In this document: positions 52,808-62,162 of the stretch, piece by piece | How the letters are laid out: every line of letters begins with the position of its first letter | How positions within the stretch are numbered: position 1 is the stretch's first letter | NCBI RefSeq assembly: GCF_030817495.1 | Contig: NZ_JAUSZK010000001.1 | Coordinates: 5,187,001 to 5,251,000 of the forward strand | DNA length: 64,000 nucleotides | DNA from: Streptomyces sp. V3I7 | GTDB lineage: Bacteria > Actinomycetota > Actinomycetes > Streptomycetales > Streptomycetaceae | Reading direction: 5' to 3' | Notes under the pieces: generated by a model | What the model was told of the DNA's origin: nothing | The model's input: the letters and a program-made list of their open reading frames with translations, nothing else | The model's database searches: none | Translations under genes and position numbers: made by a program

Positions 52808-53920
52808 GTGAACACGCGTATGCGTCGTGCTGCCTTCGCCGTCGCCGCCGGTGCGATGGCCGTCTCGCTGGCCGCCTGTGGAAGCGCCAAGGAGGCCAAG
52901 GGCGGCGACAGCACCGCCGCGGCCGCCAAGAAGGGCGACAACATCAAGGTCGGCCTCCTGCTCCCGGAGAACAAGACCGCTCGCTACGAGAAGTTCGACC
53001 GCCCGCTGATCGAGAAGAAGATCAAGGAGCTGACGAACGGCAAGGCGACGTTCCAGTACAACAACGCCCGCCAGGACGCCAACCTCCAGGCGCAGCAGGT
53101 CGACACGATGATCAGCAACAAGGTCGACGTGCTCATCGTGGACGCGGTGGACGCCAAGGCCATCAAGAACTCGGTCCAGAAGGCCAAGGACGCCGGCATC
53201 AAGGTCGTCGCCTACGACCGCCTCGCCGAGGGCCCGATCAGCGCCTACACCTCGTTCGACAACACGCAGGTCGGCAAGACCCAGGGCGAGGCCCTGCTGA
53301 AGGCGCTGGGCGACAAGGCCAAGAAGTCCACCAAGATCGTCATGATCAACGGCTCGGTCACCGACCCCAACGCCAAGCAGTTCAAGGACGGCGCACTCTC
53401 CGTCCTCAAGGGCAAGGTCGACATCGCCAAGTCCTTCGACACCAAGGAGTGGTCGCCGGACAACGCCAACTCCGAGATGGAGGCGGCGATCTCCTCGGTC
53501 GGCAAGGGCAAGATCGCGGGCGTCTACTCGGCCAACGACGGCATGGCCGGCGGCATCATCACCGCCCTGAAGGCCGCGGGCATCAAGGTCCCGGTCACCG
53601 GCCAGGACGCCGAACTCGCCGGCGTGCAGCGCATCGTCGCCGGTGAGCAGTTCATGAGCGTCTACAAGCCGTACGCTCCCGAGGCCGAGGCCGCCGCCGA
53701 GATGGCCGTCGCGCTCGCCAAGGGCGACAGCCTCGACTCCGTCGCCAAGGACAAGGTCTCCAGCGGCAGCGCCACCGACGTCCCCTCGGTCCTCGTCCCG
53801 GTCACCTCGCTGACGCAGGACAACATCAACGACACCGTCATCAAGGACGGCGTCTACACCGCCGCGGACATCTGCACGGCCAAGTACAAGAAGGCCTGCG
53901 CCAAGCTCGGCATCAAGTAA
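52808..53920 (+). CDS. xylF: XylF-like sugar-binding lipoprotein
   Basis: A 370-residue periplasmic-binding-protein-1 family lipoprotein: signal peptide with lipobox SLAACG, then NIKVGLLLPENKTARYEKFDRP, VDVLIVDAVDAKA and YSANDGMAGGIITALK. It resembles D-xylose-binding proteins (CUT2). GTG 52808 has AGGGAGGT upstream. First gene of the three-gene importer after the ROK regulator; a strong hairpin separates it from the ATPase gene, probably to allow excess binding protein. Confidence 0.9.
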   Translation: MNTRMRRAAFAVAAGAMAVSLAACGSAKEAKGGDSTAAAAKKGDNIKVGLLLPENKTARYEKFDRPLIEKKIKELTNGKATFQYNNARQDANLQAQQVDTMISNKVDVLIVDAVDAKAIKNSVQKAKDAGIKVVAYDRLAEGPISAYTSFDNTQVGKTQGEALLKALGDKAKKSTKIVMINGSVTDPNAKQFKDGALSVLKGKVDIAKSFDTKEWSPDNANSEMEAAISSVGKGKIAGVYSANDGMAGGIITALKAAGIKVPVTGQDAELAGVQRIVAGEQFMSVYKPYAPEAEAAAEMAVALAKGDSLDSVAKDKVSSGSATDVPSVLVPVTSLTQDNINDTVIKDGVYTAADICTAKYKKACAKLGIK

Positions 53921-54018
53921 GCCGCGTCCGCAGTACCCACGCAGCGTCAACTCCCTTCTGCGGCACGGGGATCCGGCTCGCGGCTCCCCCTGCCCGGACG
54001 CACGCTGCCCAAGGCTCC

Positions 54019-54070
54019 TCCGGCGCCCCGCGCATCGGACAGCCCCGCAAGCTCGTCGCGGGGCGCCGGA
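54019..54070. terminator. Intra-operon hairpin between xylF and xylG
   Basis: Perfect 14-bp stem TCCGGCGCCCCGCG / CGCGGGGCGCCGGA with a 24-base loop, about 100 bp after xylF. Probably a partial terminator or mRNA-stabilising end for xylF. Confidence 0.85.
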
Positions 54071-54135
54071 CGGAACACCCCCCAGTTCTCTGTTCAACCC
54101 TCCCGCCGGGTCAGGCGGCGAAGGAGATGGTTCAC

Positions 54136-54918
54136 GTGTCCGCTACGCCCGTGCTGGCGTTGCGCGGGGTCTCCAAGCGATTCGGTGCCGTTCAGGCGCT
54201 CACCGACGTAGAGCTTGAGGTCCACGCCGGAGAGGTGGTCGCCCTGGTGGGCGACAACGGTGCCGGAAAGTCCACGCTGGTCAAGACGATCGCCGGCGTG
54301 CACCCCATCGATGAGGGCCTCATCGAATGGGAGGGCAAGTCCGTATCGATCGGCAAGCCGCACGACGCCCAGGACCTGGGCATCGCCACGGTCTACCAGG
54401 ACCTCGCGCTGTGCGACAACATCGACGTCGTCGGCAATCTCTTCCTCGGCCGCGAGCTGAAGCGGCGCGGCGTCCTGGACGAGGTCGAGATGGAGCGCCG
54501 AGCGCGCGAGCTGCTCACCACGCTCTCGATCCGCATCCCCAGCGTCCGCATCCCGATCGCCTCGCTCTCCGGCGGTCAGCGCCAGACCGTGGCCATCGCC
54601 CGCTCGATGCTCGGCGAGCCCAAGCTGGTGATCCTCGACGAGCCCACCGCCGCCCTCGGCGTCGAGCAGACCGCCCAGGTCCTCGACCTGGTGGAGCGCC
54701 TGCGCGAGCGCGGCCACGCCGTCATCCTCATCAGCCACAACATGGCGGACGTCAAGGCCGTGGCGGACAAGGTCGCGGTGCTGCGCCTGGGCCGCAACAA
54801 CGGTGTGTTCGAGGTCAAGACGACCTCGCAGGAGGAGATCATCTCCGCCATCACCGGCGCCACCGACAACGCGGTCACCCGCCGCGCGGCGCGTACGAAC
54901 GGGGAGGACTCCAAGTGA
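54136..54918 (+). CDS. xylG: XylG-like ABC transporter ATPase (single domain)
   Basis: A 260-residue ATPase with Walker A GDNGAGKST, Q-loop VYQDLAL, signature LSGGQRQ, Walker B LVILDEP and switch His in ISHN. Classical XylG/RbsA proteins are about 500 residues with two fused domains; this is the half-size type. I chose GTG 54136, 9 bp after AAGGAG; the ATG at 54127 touches that site. The stop overlaps the xylH start by 4 bp. Confidence 0.92.
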   Translation: MSATPVLALRGVSKRFGAVQALTDVELEVHAGEVVALVGDNGAGKSTLVKTIAGVHPIDEGLIEWEGKSVSIGKPHDAQDLGIATVYQDLALCDNIDVVGNLFLGRELKRRGVLDEVEMERRARELLTTLSIRIPSVRIPIASLSGGQRQTVAIARSMLGEPKLVILDEPTAALGVEQTAQVLDLVERLRERGHAVILISHNMADVKAVADKVAVLRLGRNNGVFEVKTTSQEEIISAITGATDNAVTRRAARTNGEDSK

Positions 54919-56210
54919 CCGTCGAGAAGACCTCCGCAGCCCCGCAGGACGCGCACGCCGTCGAGAACCCCGAGGCGGCCGCCGCCGCGGTGACCGCGGT
55001 CGACCCGCGCCTCCTGGTCCGCGAGCAGGGCCTCGCGGGCTACCTCGGTGAGTTCCGGCGCAAGATGAAGGCCGGCGAACTGGGTTCCATCCCGGTCGTC
55101 ATCGGCCTGATCGCCATCTGCGTGATCTTCCAGAGCCTGAACTCCAACTTCCTGTCCGCGCAGAACCTGAGCGACATCACCGTCACGATGGTCGGCACGG
55201 GCATGATCTCCGTCGGCATCGTCTTCGTGCTGCTGCTCGGCGAGATCGACCTGTCGGTCGGCTCGGTCAGCGGCGCGGCCAGCGCCATCGCGGCCGTCAT
55301 CGCGGTCAACGAGGGACTGCCCGAGTGGCTGGCGATCCTGGTCGCCATCGTCGCGGGCCTCGCCGTCGGCGCGCTGCACGGCTTCTTCTTCGCGGTGCTC
55401 GGCGCCCCCGCCTTCGCCGTGACCCTGGCCGGCCTGCTGTTCTGGCTCGGCTTCATGCTCAAGATCCTGGGCGAGAACGGCACGATCAACCTCGACAGCG
55501 ACGGTCTGATCGGCAAGCTGACGACGTACTTCTTCGCGGACGTGGCCGCCGCGTACGGGCTGGCCGCCGTCGTGGTCGCGGTGTTCTTCCTCACCTCGTT
55601 CCTCGGCAACCGGCGCCGTGAGGCCGTGGGCGTCCCGTCCCGGCCGCTCAGCGACACGATCATGCGCACCGTGCTGCTCGCCGTGGTCTGCTTCGCCGCC
55701 GCCTACATGTACAACCAGTACAAGGGCCTGCCGCTGGCCACCGTGATCTTCCTGGTCTTCCTGGTCGGCACCGATTTCCTGCTGCGCCGCACCGCCTACG
55801 GCCGCAAGATCTTCGCGCTCGGCGGCAGCGTCGAGGCCTCCCGGCGTGCCGGTATCAACGTCACGGCAGTACGGATCTCCGTCTTCGCCCTCTCCGGCGG
55901 CTTCGCCGCGATCGGCGGCCTCTTCCTGGCCTCCAAGATCGCGTCGGCCAACCAGAGCGCGGGCACCGGCGACCTCCTCATGAACGCGATCGCCGCCGCG
56001 GTCATCGGCGGTACGTCGCTGTTCGGCGGCCGCGGCCGCACGTGGAACGCGCTGCTGGGCGTCCTGGTCATCGTCTCGATCCAGTACGGCCTCCAGCTGG
56101 AGTCCATCGCCGAGCCGGTGAAGTACATGATCACCGCCGCGGTCCTGCTGACGACCGTGGTGATCGACTCGATCACCCGCAAGACGCAGAAGACCGCGGG
56201 CCGCGCGTAA
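54915..56210 (+). CDS. xylH: XylH-like ABC sugar permease
   Basis: A 431-residue CUT2 permease with about ten transmembrane helices, EIDLSVGSVSG and the conserved tail region ARAGINV-like (EASRRAGINVTAVRI), AIAAAVIGGTSLFGGRG. It functions with the half-size XylG as a homodimeric channel. The GTG start overlaps the xylG stop. Substrate probably D-xylose; could be another pentose or fructose. Confidence 0.92.
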   Translation: MTVEKTSAAPQDAHAVENPEAAAAAVTAVDPRLLVREQGLAGYLGEFRRKMKAGELGSIPVVIGLIAICVIFQSLNSNFLSAQNLSDITVTMVGTGMISVGIVFVLLLGEIDLSVGSVSGAASAIAAVIAVNEGLPEWLAILVAIVAGLAVGALHGFFFAVLGAPAFAVTLAGLLFWLGFMLKILGENGTINLDSDGLIGKLTTYFFADVAAAYGLAAVVVAVFFLTSFLGNRRREAVGVPSRPLSDTIMRTVLLAVVCFAAAYMYNQYKGLPLATVIFLVFLVGTDFLLRRTAYGRKIFALGGSVEASRRAGINVTAVRISVFALSGGFAAIGGLFLASKIASANQSAGTGDLLMNAIAAAVIGGTSLFGGRGRTWNALLGVLVIVSIQYGLQLESIAEPVKYMITAAVLLTTVVIDSITRKTQKTAGRA

Positions 56211-56228
56211 GCAATCGCGCGACCAGCC

Positions 56229-56258
56229 GTGCCCGGCACCCATGGCGGTGCCGGGCAC
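56229..56258. terminator. Terminator of xylGH
   Basis: Perfect 12-bp stem GTGCCCGGCACC / GGTGCCGGGCAC with a 6-base loop, 18 bp after xylH. Confidence 0.9.
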
Positions 56259-56422
56259 CGGTGCGTCATAGGTGGCGTCGATCACGTCATCGGAAAGTCC
56301 ATCCGGGATGCGCCCGTTCGGGCGACCTGAGACCCCCTGCCCGAGCGCCGCGGGCAACATCGGAACATTAGACTCGACGGGCCCGGCAACAGCTCGATCA
56401 GTTCTACCGCAAGGAGGCACGG

Positions 56423-58354
56423 GTGCCGCTGCTGACCCGCATCAGGGGACCGCGCGATCTGGACCGGCTCAGCCCGGAGGAGCTGGACCAGTTGGCAGAG
56501 GAGATCCGCACCTTCCTCGTCGACGCCGTCTCCAAGACCGGCGGCCACCTCGGCCCCAACCTGGGCGTGGTCGAGCTCACGATCGCCCTGCACCGCGTCT
56601 TCGAGTCGCCGAAGGACAAGATCCTCTGGGACACGGGTCACCAGTCCTACGTGCACAAGCTCCTCACCGGACGGCAGGACTTCTCCCGGCTGAAGATGAA
56701 GGGCGGCCTGTCCGGCTACCCCTCGCAGGCCGAGTCGGAGCACGACGTCATCGAGAACTCGCACGCCTCGACGGTCCTCGGCTGGGCCGACGGCCTCGCC
56801 AAGGCCAACGAGCTGCAGGACCGCGACGCCCACGTCGTCGCCGTCATCGGTGACGGCGCCCTCACCGGCGGCATGGCCTGGGAGGCGCTGAACAACATCG
56901 CCGACGCCAAGGACCGCCCGCTGGTCATCGTCGTCAACGACAACGAGCGCTCCTACGCGCCGACCATCGGCGGTCTCGCCAACCACCTGGCGACCCTGCG
57001 CACCACCGACGGCTACGAGCGCTTCCTCGCCCGCACCAAGGAGGTGCTCCTCGAGCGCACCCCGGTCGTCGGCAAGCCGCTCTACGAGACGCTGCACGGC
57101 GCGAAGAAGGGCTTCAAGGACTTCATCGCCCCGCAGGGCATGTTCGAGGACCTCGGCCTGAAGTACGTCGGCCCGATCGACGGCCACGACCTGGAGGCCC
57201 TTCAGTCCGCGCTGACCCGCGCCAAGCGGTTCGGCGGCCCGGTGATCGTGCACTGCCTCACCGAGAAGGGCCGCGGCTACCAGCCCGCCCTCCAGGACGA
57301 GGCCGACCGCTTCCACGCCGTCGGCAAGATCCACCCCGACACGGGCCTGCCGATCGCCTCCTCCGGCGCCGACTGGACCTCCGTCTTCGGCGACGAGATG
57401 GTCGAGCTCGGCAAGGAGCGCGAGGACATCGTCGCCATCACGGCCGCGATGCTCCAGCCCGTCGGTCTCGACAAGTTCGCCAAGACCTTCCCGGACCGCG
57501 TCTACGACGTCGGCATCGCCGAGCAGCACGGTGCCGTCTCCGCCGCCGGCCTCGCCACGGGCGGGGTCCATCCCGTCTTCGCCGTGTACGCCACCTTCCT
57601 CAACCGCGCCTTCGACCAGGTGCTGATGGACGTGGCCCTGCACAAGTGCGGCGTGACGTTCGTCCTGGACCGGGCCGGCATCACCGGCACCGACGGCGCC
57701 TCCCACAACGGCATGTGGGACATGTCGATCCTCCAGGTCGTGCCGGGCCTCAGGCTCGCCGCACCGCGCGACGCCGACCAGGTGCGCGCCCAGCTGCGCG
57801 AGGCCGTGTCGGTCGACGACGCGCCGACCGTGGTGCGCTTCTCCAAGGGCGCCGTCGGCCCCGCCGTACCGGCCGTGGGCCGCGTCGGCGGCATGGACGT
57901 GCTGCGCGAGCCCGGCACCGGCACCCCCGACGTGCTGCTGGTCTCCGTCGGCGCACTCGCGCCGATGTGCCTGGAGATCGCGAGCCTCCTCGACAAGCAG
58001 GGCATCTCCACCACCGTCGTCGACCCGCGCTGGGTCAAGCCCGTCGACGAGGCCATGGCCCCGCTCGCCGAGCGGCACCGCGTGGTCGTCACCGTTGAGG
58101 ACAACTCCCGCGTCGGCGGCGTCGGCTCGGCCGTCTCCCAGGCGCTGCGCGACGCGGGCGTGGACGTACCCCTGCGCGACTTCGGCATCCCGCCGCGCTT
58201 CCTGGACCACGCCTCCCGCGCCGAGGTCATGGCCGAGATCGGGCTGACCGCGCCCGACATCGCCCGCCAGGTCACCGGCCTCGTCGCCAAGCTGGACGGG
58301 AAGTTCGACCGTACGGCCGCCCAGGTCGACTCGGTCGAGCCCGCGCGCGACTGA
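56423..58354 (+). CDS. dxs: 1-deoxy-D-xylulose-5-phosphate synthase
   Basis: A 643-residue thiamine-diphosphate enzyme that condenses pyruvate and glyceraldehyde-3-phosphate, the entry of the MEP isoprenoid pathway. ThDP motif [17 protein letters not shown]-terminal [15 protein letters not shown] with His; pyrimidine-domain Glu in [19 protein letters not shown] 56423 follows AAGGAGG at 5-bp spacing. Streptomyces usually carries two dxs genes; this stands alone rather than in a terpenoid cluster. Terminated by a nested hairpin. Confidence 0.96.
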   Translation: MPLLTRIRGPRDLDRLSPEELDQLAEEIRTFLVDAVSKTGGHLGPNLGVVELTIALHRVFESPKDKILWDTGHQSYVHKLLTGRQDFSRLKMKGGLSGYPSQAESEHDVIENSHASTVLGWADGLAKANELQDRDAHVVAVIGDGALTGGMAWEALNNIADAKDRPLVIVVNDNERSYAPTIGGLANHLATLRTTDGYERFLARTKEVLLERTPVVGKPLYETLHGAKKGFKDFIAPQGMFEDLGLKYVGPIDGHDLEALQSALTRAKRFGGPVIVHCLTEKGRGYQPALQDEADRFHAVGKIHPDTGLPIASSGADWTSVFGDEMVELGKEREDIVAITAAMLQPVGLDKFAKTFPDRVYDVGIAEQHGAVSAAGLATGGVHPVFAVYATFLNRAFDQVLMDVALHKCGVTFVLDRAGITGTDGASHNGMWDMSILQVVPGLRLAAPRDADQVRAQLREAVSVDDAPTVVRFSKGAVGPAVPAVGRVGGMDVLREPGTGTPDVLLVSVGALAPMCLEIASLLDKQGISTTVVDPRWVKPVDEAMAPLAERHRVVVTVEDNSRVGGVGSAVSQALRDAGVDVPLRDFGIPPRFLDHASRAEVMAEIGLTAPDIARQVTGLVAKLDGKFDRTAAQVDSVEPARD

Positions 58355-58384
58355 CGCTGCTGCCGTCCCGGGCCACACGCCCGG

Positions 58385-58428
58385 ACGGGCCGGTTTCGCC
58401 ACCGCAACGGGTGGCGGGACCGGCCCGT
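58385..58428. terminator. Terminator of dxs
   Basis: Outer stem ACGGGCCGGT / ACCGGCCCGT with a nested inner stem around CGCCACC / GGGTGGCG, 31 bp after the dxs stop. Confidence 0.85.
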
Positions 58429-58512
58429 TCGCGTGACCGCGCCGGTGTCGGGGCATACGTACGACGCCCCCTCTCGATCATGTCGAGGACGCCAAGCGTG
58501 GGAGGTAACCCC

Positions 58513-60042
58513 GTGAGCAGTACCCTCTTCCGGACGAAGAAGGTCGAGCAGTCCATCCTCGACACCGAGGAACCCGAGCACGCGCTCAAGAAGTCCCTGT
58601 CCGCGCTGGACCTGACCGTCTTCGGCGTCGGCGTCATCATTGGCACCGGCATCTTCGTCCTCACCGGCAAGGCCGCCAAGGAGAACGCCGGACCCGCGGT
58701 CGCCCTGTCCTTCGTCGTGGCCGGTGTCGTCTGCGCCCTCGCAGCCCTCTGCTACGCCGAGTTCGCCTCCACCGTCCCGGTCGCGGGCTCCGCGTACACC
58801 TTCTCGTACGCCTCCCTCGGGGAACTGCCCGCCTGGACCATCGGCTGGGACCTGGTCCTGGAGTTCGCGCTCGGCACGGCGGTGGTCGCCGTCGGCTGGT
58901 CGGGGTACATCCGCTCGCTGCTCGACAACTGGGGCTGGCATCTGCCCGACTATCTCGGCGGCCGCGACGGGGCCCACGGCTTCGGGTTCGACATCCTCGC
59001 CGCCGCGCTGGTCCTGGTGCTCACCTGCATCCTCGTCATCGGCATGAAGCTCTCCGCCCGGGTCACCGAGGTCGTCGTCGCCATCAAGGTGACGGTCGTC
59101 CTGATCGTGATCGTGGCCGGCGCCTTCATCGTCAACGCCGACAACTACAAGCCGTTCGTCCCCGAGGCGCGGCCGGTGGAGGCGGGCGGCAACCTCAACG
59201 CCCCGCTGATCCAGCTGATGGTGGGCTGGGCCCCGTCCAACTTCGGCGTGCTGGGCATCTTCACCGCCGCCTCCGTCGTCTTCTTCGCCTTCATCGGCTT
59301 CGACGTCGTGGCCACGGCCGCCGAGGAGACCAAGAACCCGCAGCGGGACATGCCGCGCGGCATCCTCGGCTCCCTGCTCATCTGCACCACGCTGTACGTC
59401 GCGGTGTCGATCGTCGTCACCGGCATGGAGCGCTACGACCGGCTCTCCGTGGCCGCCCCGCTCGCCGACGCCTTCAAGGCCACCGGGCACCCCTGGTTCG
59501 CGGGTGTCATCAGCTTCGGCGCCGCCATCGGCCTCACCACGGTCTGCATGATCCTGCTGCTCGGCCAGACCCGCGTGTTCTTCGCGATGAGCCGCGACGG
59601 CCTGCTGCCGCGCTTCTTCTCCCGCGTCCACCCCCGGTTCCGGACCCCGCACCGGCCTACCATCCTGCTCGGCGTGCTCATCGCGGTCATCGCGGGATTC
59701 ACCAGTCTGAGCGAACTCGCCGAGCTGGTGAACATCGGCACGCTGTTCGCCTTCATCGTCGTCGCCCTCGGCGTCATCATCCTGCGCCACACCCGCCCCG
59801 ACCTGCACCGCGCCTTCCGCACCCCCTGGGTGCCGGTCCTGCCGATCGTCTCCGTCCTCGCCACGCTGTGGCTGATGCTGAACCTGCCCGCCGAGACCTG
59901 GATCCGGTTCGCCATCTGGATGGCGATCGGCTTCGTCGTCTACTTCGCGTACGGCCGCTCGCACAGCCGCCTCGGCCGCCACCAGGAGACCACGGTCGGC
60001 GAGGTGATGGGCAACCAGAAGCCCGGAGGGGGCGGCAAGTAG
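58513..60042 (+). CDS. APC-superfamily amino acid permease (cationic amino acid transporter type)
   Basis: A 509-residue protein with about 12-13 transmembrane helices. The N-terminal KKSLSALDLTVFGVGVIIGTGIFVLTG and the FFAFIGFDVVATAAEETKNPQRDMP motif match the CAT/YfnA-like group. GTG 58513 is preceded by GGAGGT. It is about 44% longer in loops than nothing in particular and otherwise ordinary; the substrate may be a cationic or broad-range amino acid. Distinct from, but related to, the permease at 22.9-24.3 kb. Confidence 0.9.
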   Translation: MSSTLFRTKKVEQSILDTEEPEHALKKSLSALDLTVFGVGVIIGTGIFVLTGKAAKENAGPAVALSFVVAGVVCALAALCYAEFASTVPVAGSAYTFSYASLGELPAWTIGWDLVLEFALGTAVVAVGWSGYIRSLLDNWGWHLPDYLGGRDGAHGFGFDILAAALVLVLTCILVIGMKLSARVTEVVVAIKVTVVLIVIVAGAFIVNADNYKPFVPEARPVEAGGNLNAPLIQLMVGWAPSNFGVLGIFTAASVVFFAFIGFDVVATAAEETKNPQRDMPRGILGSLLICTTLYVAVSIVVTGMERYDRLSVAAPLADAFKATGHPWFAGVISFGAAIGLTTVCMILLLGQTRVFFAMSRDGLLPRFFSRVHPRFRTPHRPTILLGVLIAVIAGFTSLSELAELVNIGTLFAFIVVALGVIILRHTRPDLHRAFRTPWVPVLPIVSVLATLWLMLNLPAETWIRFAIWMAIGFVVYFAYGRSHSRLGRHQETTVGEVMGNQKPGGGGK

Positions 60043-60111
60043 CCCCGCGGCCCCGGCAGTCGAACCCACGTCAACGGCCCCGTATGTCCCGCTTCGTTCG
60101 GGGCCGCGGGG
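60043..60111. terminator. Terminator after the second permease
   Basis: Long-range arms CCCCGCGGCCCC (60043-60054) and GGGGCCGCGGGG (60100-60111), with an alternative inner stem CGGCCCCG/CGGGGCCG at 60075-60106. The two folds are mutually exclusive. Confidence 0.7.
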
Positions 60112-60120
60112 CCGGATAGC

Positions 60121-61581
60121 GTGCCCCTCATGCTCGCCGCGCCGCTCGCCCCGCCCCGGTCCGCAGCCGCCGCGAGAACGGCGTACTGGAGGCGGCTGCT
60201 GCCGTTGCTGGCCGCGCTGGCCTGCGTGACCCGCGCCCCGTCGTTCGCGCGCCCGCTGTGGAACCCGGACGAGGGCTATCTCGCCGTACAGGCCCGCATG
60301 CTCGCGCACGGCGGACGGCTCTACGAGACGGTCGTGGACCGCAAACCGCCGCTCGTACCCTGGCTGTACGAGGGGGCGTTCGCGCTGTTCGGCTCCGATT
60401 CGCTGGCGCCGGTCCGGGTCCTCGCGATCCTCGCGCACCTGCTCACCGCGGTGCTCCTCGCCTCCCTCGCCCGGCGCCGCTGGGGCGACACCGCGGGCCG
60501 CACGGCCGGGGCGCTGTACCTGCTGATCTCCGTCGGACTCAACCCCGAGGACGCGCAGGCCGCCACCTTCGAGGTGTTCATACTGCCCGGCACGGCCGCC
60601 GCGATGTGGTGCGCCGACCGCCGCCGCTGGGGCGCCGCCGGGACGGCCGTCGCGTGCGCGATGCTCGCCAAGCAGACCGGCGGGGCGGTGCTGATGCCCG
60701 TGGTCTGGCTGCTGCACCGCCACGGTGCGCCGCGGGGCGCCGTCCTGCGCCTGGCCGCCGCAGTGGGGGCGCCGCTGCTCGCCGCGGCCCTGCTCACCCA
60801 TCCGGCGGGCTTCGTCTTCTGGACGCTCACCGGCTCGGGGACGTACGCCTCCTCCCTCGCCGGCTCCGAACTCCACGTCCTCGCCCGCGGCCTGACGAAC
60901 GCGGCGATCCTCACCGTCGCCTGCGCGGGCCTCGTCCCGCCCGTCGTACGCGCCCTGCGCCTGGCCCGTACCGGAGCGGCCGACCTGTGGCTGTGGGCGG
61001 CCTCCTCGGCCGCCGCCGTCCTGCTCGGCCTGCACTTCTTCGGGCACTACTTCCTGCAACTCACCCCGCCGCTGGCCCTGTTGGCGACGGCGGCGCTCCA
61101 GGTCCTGCCCCGGGAACGGCTCACCACCGCCGTCCTCACCACGGCCTGCTGCTGCGTCCTGTTCCTGACCTGGGGCCTGCTGGCCCCCCGCCCCGAACTC
61201 ACCCACGCCCAGCGCGTCGCGGCCGCGGTCGCCTCCCGTACGTCCCCCGCCGACCGCGTCCTCGTCTGGGGCATGCACCCGGAGACCTACTGGCTCGCCG
61301 CCCGTATACCGGCCACCCGCTACCTCACCGCCGGCCTCCTCACCAACTACAGCGGCGGCCGCGACGGCCCGCAGGTCGGCGAGCGGTACGCAGTCCGGGG
61401 CACCTGGCCCGTCTTCCGCGAGGAGCTCACCACGCACGCCCCGCCCCTGGTCGTCGACGACTCCCGGGGCAAGCCGTACGCCGCCACCCGCCTGCCCACC
61501 CTGCGCCGCCTGCTGGCGCAGCGGTACGCGGCGGTGGGGGAGGTGGACGGGGCGGTGGTGTACGCGCGACGGGACCTGTAG
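60121..61581 (+). CDS. GT39/ArnT-like membrane glycosyltransferase
   Basis: A 486-residue polytopic protein with about 9-11 hydrophobic helices. The N-terminal loop LWNPDEGYLAVQARMLAHGG and DRKPPLVPWLY contain the Asp-Glu pair and KPP motif typical of the PMT/GT39 superfamily, which uses lipid-linked sugars at the outer face of the membrane. The C-terminal part (RVLVWGMHPETYWLAAR) is soluble. GTG 60121 or ATG 60130. Acceptor unknown (protein, arabinogalactan-like or lipid). Confidence 0.8.
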   Translation: MPLMLAAPLAPPRSAAAARTAYWRRLLPLLAALACVTRAPSFARPLWNPDEGYLAVQARMLAHGGRLYETVVDRKPPLVPWLYEGAFALFGSDSLAPVRVLAILAHLLTAVLLASLARRRWGDTAGRTAGALYLLISVGLNPEDAQAATFEVFILPGTAAAMWCADRRRWGAAGTAVACAMLAKQTGGAVLMPVVWLLHRHGAPRGAVLRLAAAVGAPLLAAALLTHPAGFVFWTLTGSGTYASSLAGSELHVLARGLTNAAILTVACAGLVPPVVRALRLARTGAADLWLWAASSAAAVLLGLHFFGHYFLQLTPPLALLATAALQVLPRERLTTAVLTTACCCVLFLTWGLLAPRPELTHAQRVAAAVASRTSPADRVLVWGMHPETYWLAARIPATRYLTAGLLTNYSGGRDGPQVGERYAVRGTWPVFREELTTHAPPLVVDDSRGKPYAATRLPTLRRLLAQRYAAVGEVDGAVVYARRDL

Positions 61582-61591
61582 TCGGCCTGGC

Positions 61592-61963
61592 TCAGCCGAG
61601 CACCGTGCGCGGGCCCGTCACCTCGGCGCCCAGGTCCTGCACCCGGCGGCGCAGCTCGCGGTCGGCCGTGACGACCAGGCGGGGGCGGTCGGCGGCCTCC
61701 TCGACGAGCCGCACGATGTAGTCGTCGCCGCTCTTCGGGGCGGCCTTCACCTCGACGCCGGGCACGGACTCCACGCCGCGGGCCGCGCCCTCGACCACGA
61801 GCACCAGGTCCACAGGAGTGGGCCGTCCGGGCAGCCCGTCGGCGGCGAGCCGGTCGCGCAGCCGCTCGGCGGCCCCCTTGCGGTCCCGCCACCACCCGTC
61901 GGGTACCGAACCGACCACGTTCGCGGCGTCGACGATCACGAGCACGGGGGCTTCCTCGTTCAT
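61592..61963 (-). CDS. NYN/PIN-like domain protein
   Basis: A 123-residue protein with VIVDAANVVGSVPDGWW at the N-terminus, GDDYIVRLVEEA in the middle and LVVTADRELRRRVQDLGAEV near the end. This spacing of acidic residues is that of NYN (PIN-fold) ribonucleases. Small, soluble and probably an RNase or nucleotide-binding protein. ATG 61963 begins MNEEAPVLVIVD. Converges on the GT39-like gene, with 10 bp between stops. Confidence 0.8.
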   Translation of the reverse strand: MNEEAPVLVIVDAANVVGSVPDGWWRDRKGAAERLRDRLAADGLPGRPTPVDLVLVVEGAARGVESVPGVEVKAAPKSGDDYIVRLVEEAADRPRLVVTADRELRRRVQDLGAEVTGPRTVLG

Positions 61964-62162
61964 GTCCCCAGCCTCGCACGGCACCCGCACACACGACAGC
62001 GCTGCGTCGCCGTCGGTTCCGTCCGGCCTGCGGCCTGTCCATGCAGTCACCATGCCTTGTTCACCCGGTGCTCACTTATGATGAGCCCGCTCGGCCGCCC
62101 GTACGCAGGTTCGGGAGTGGGGGGTCACCCGCGCCGGGAGCAGGGAAGGGAAAGGTCACCTC

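Noticed and set aside
57502..61437. 1311-codon minus-strand frame
   Set aside because: Antisense to dxs, the permease and the GT39-like gene; acidic Gly/Asp-rich low-complexity translation typical of shadows.
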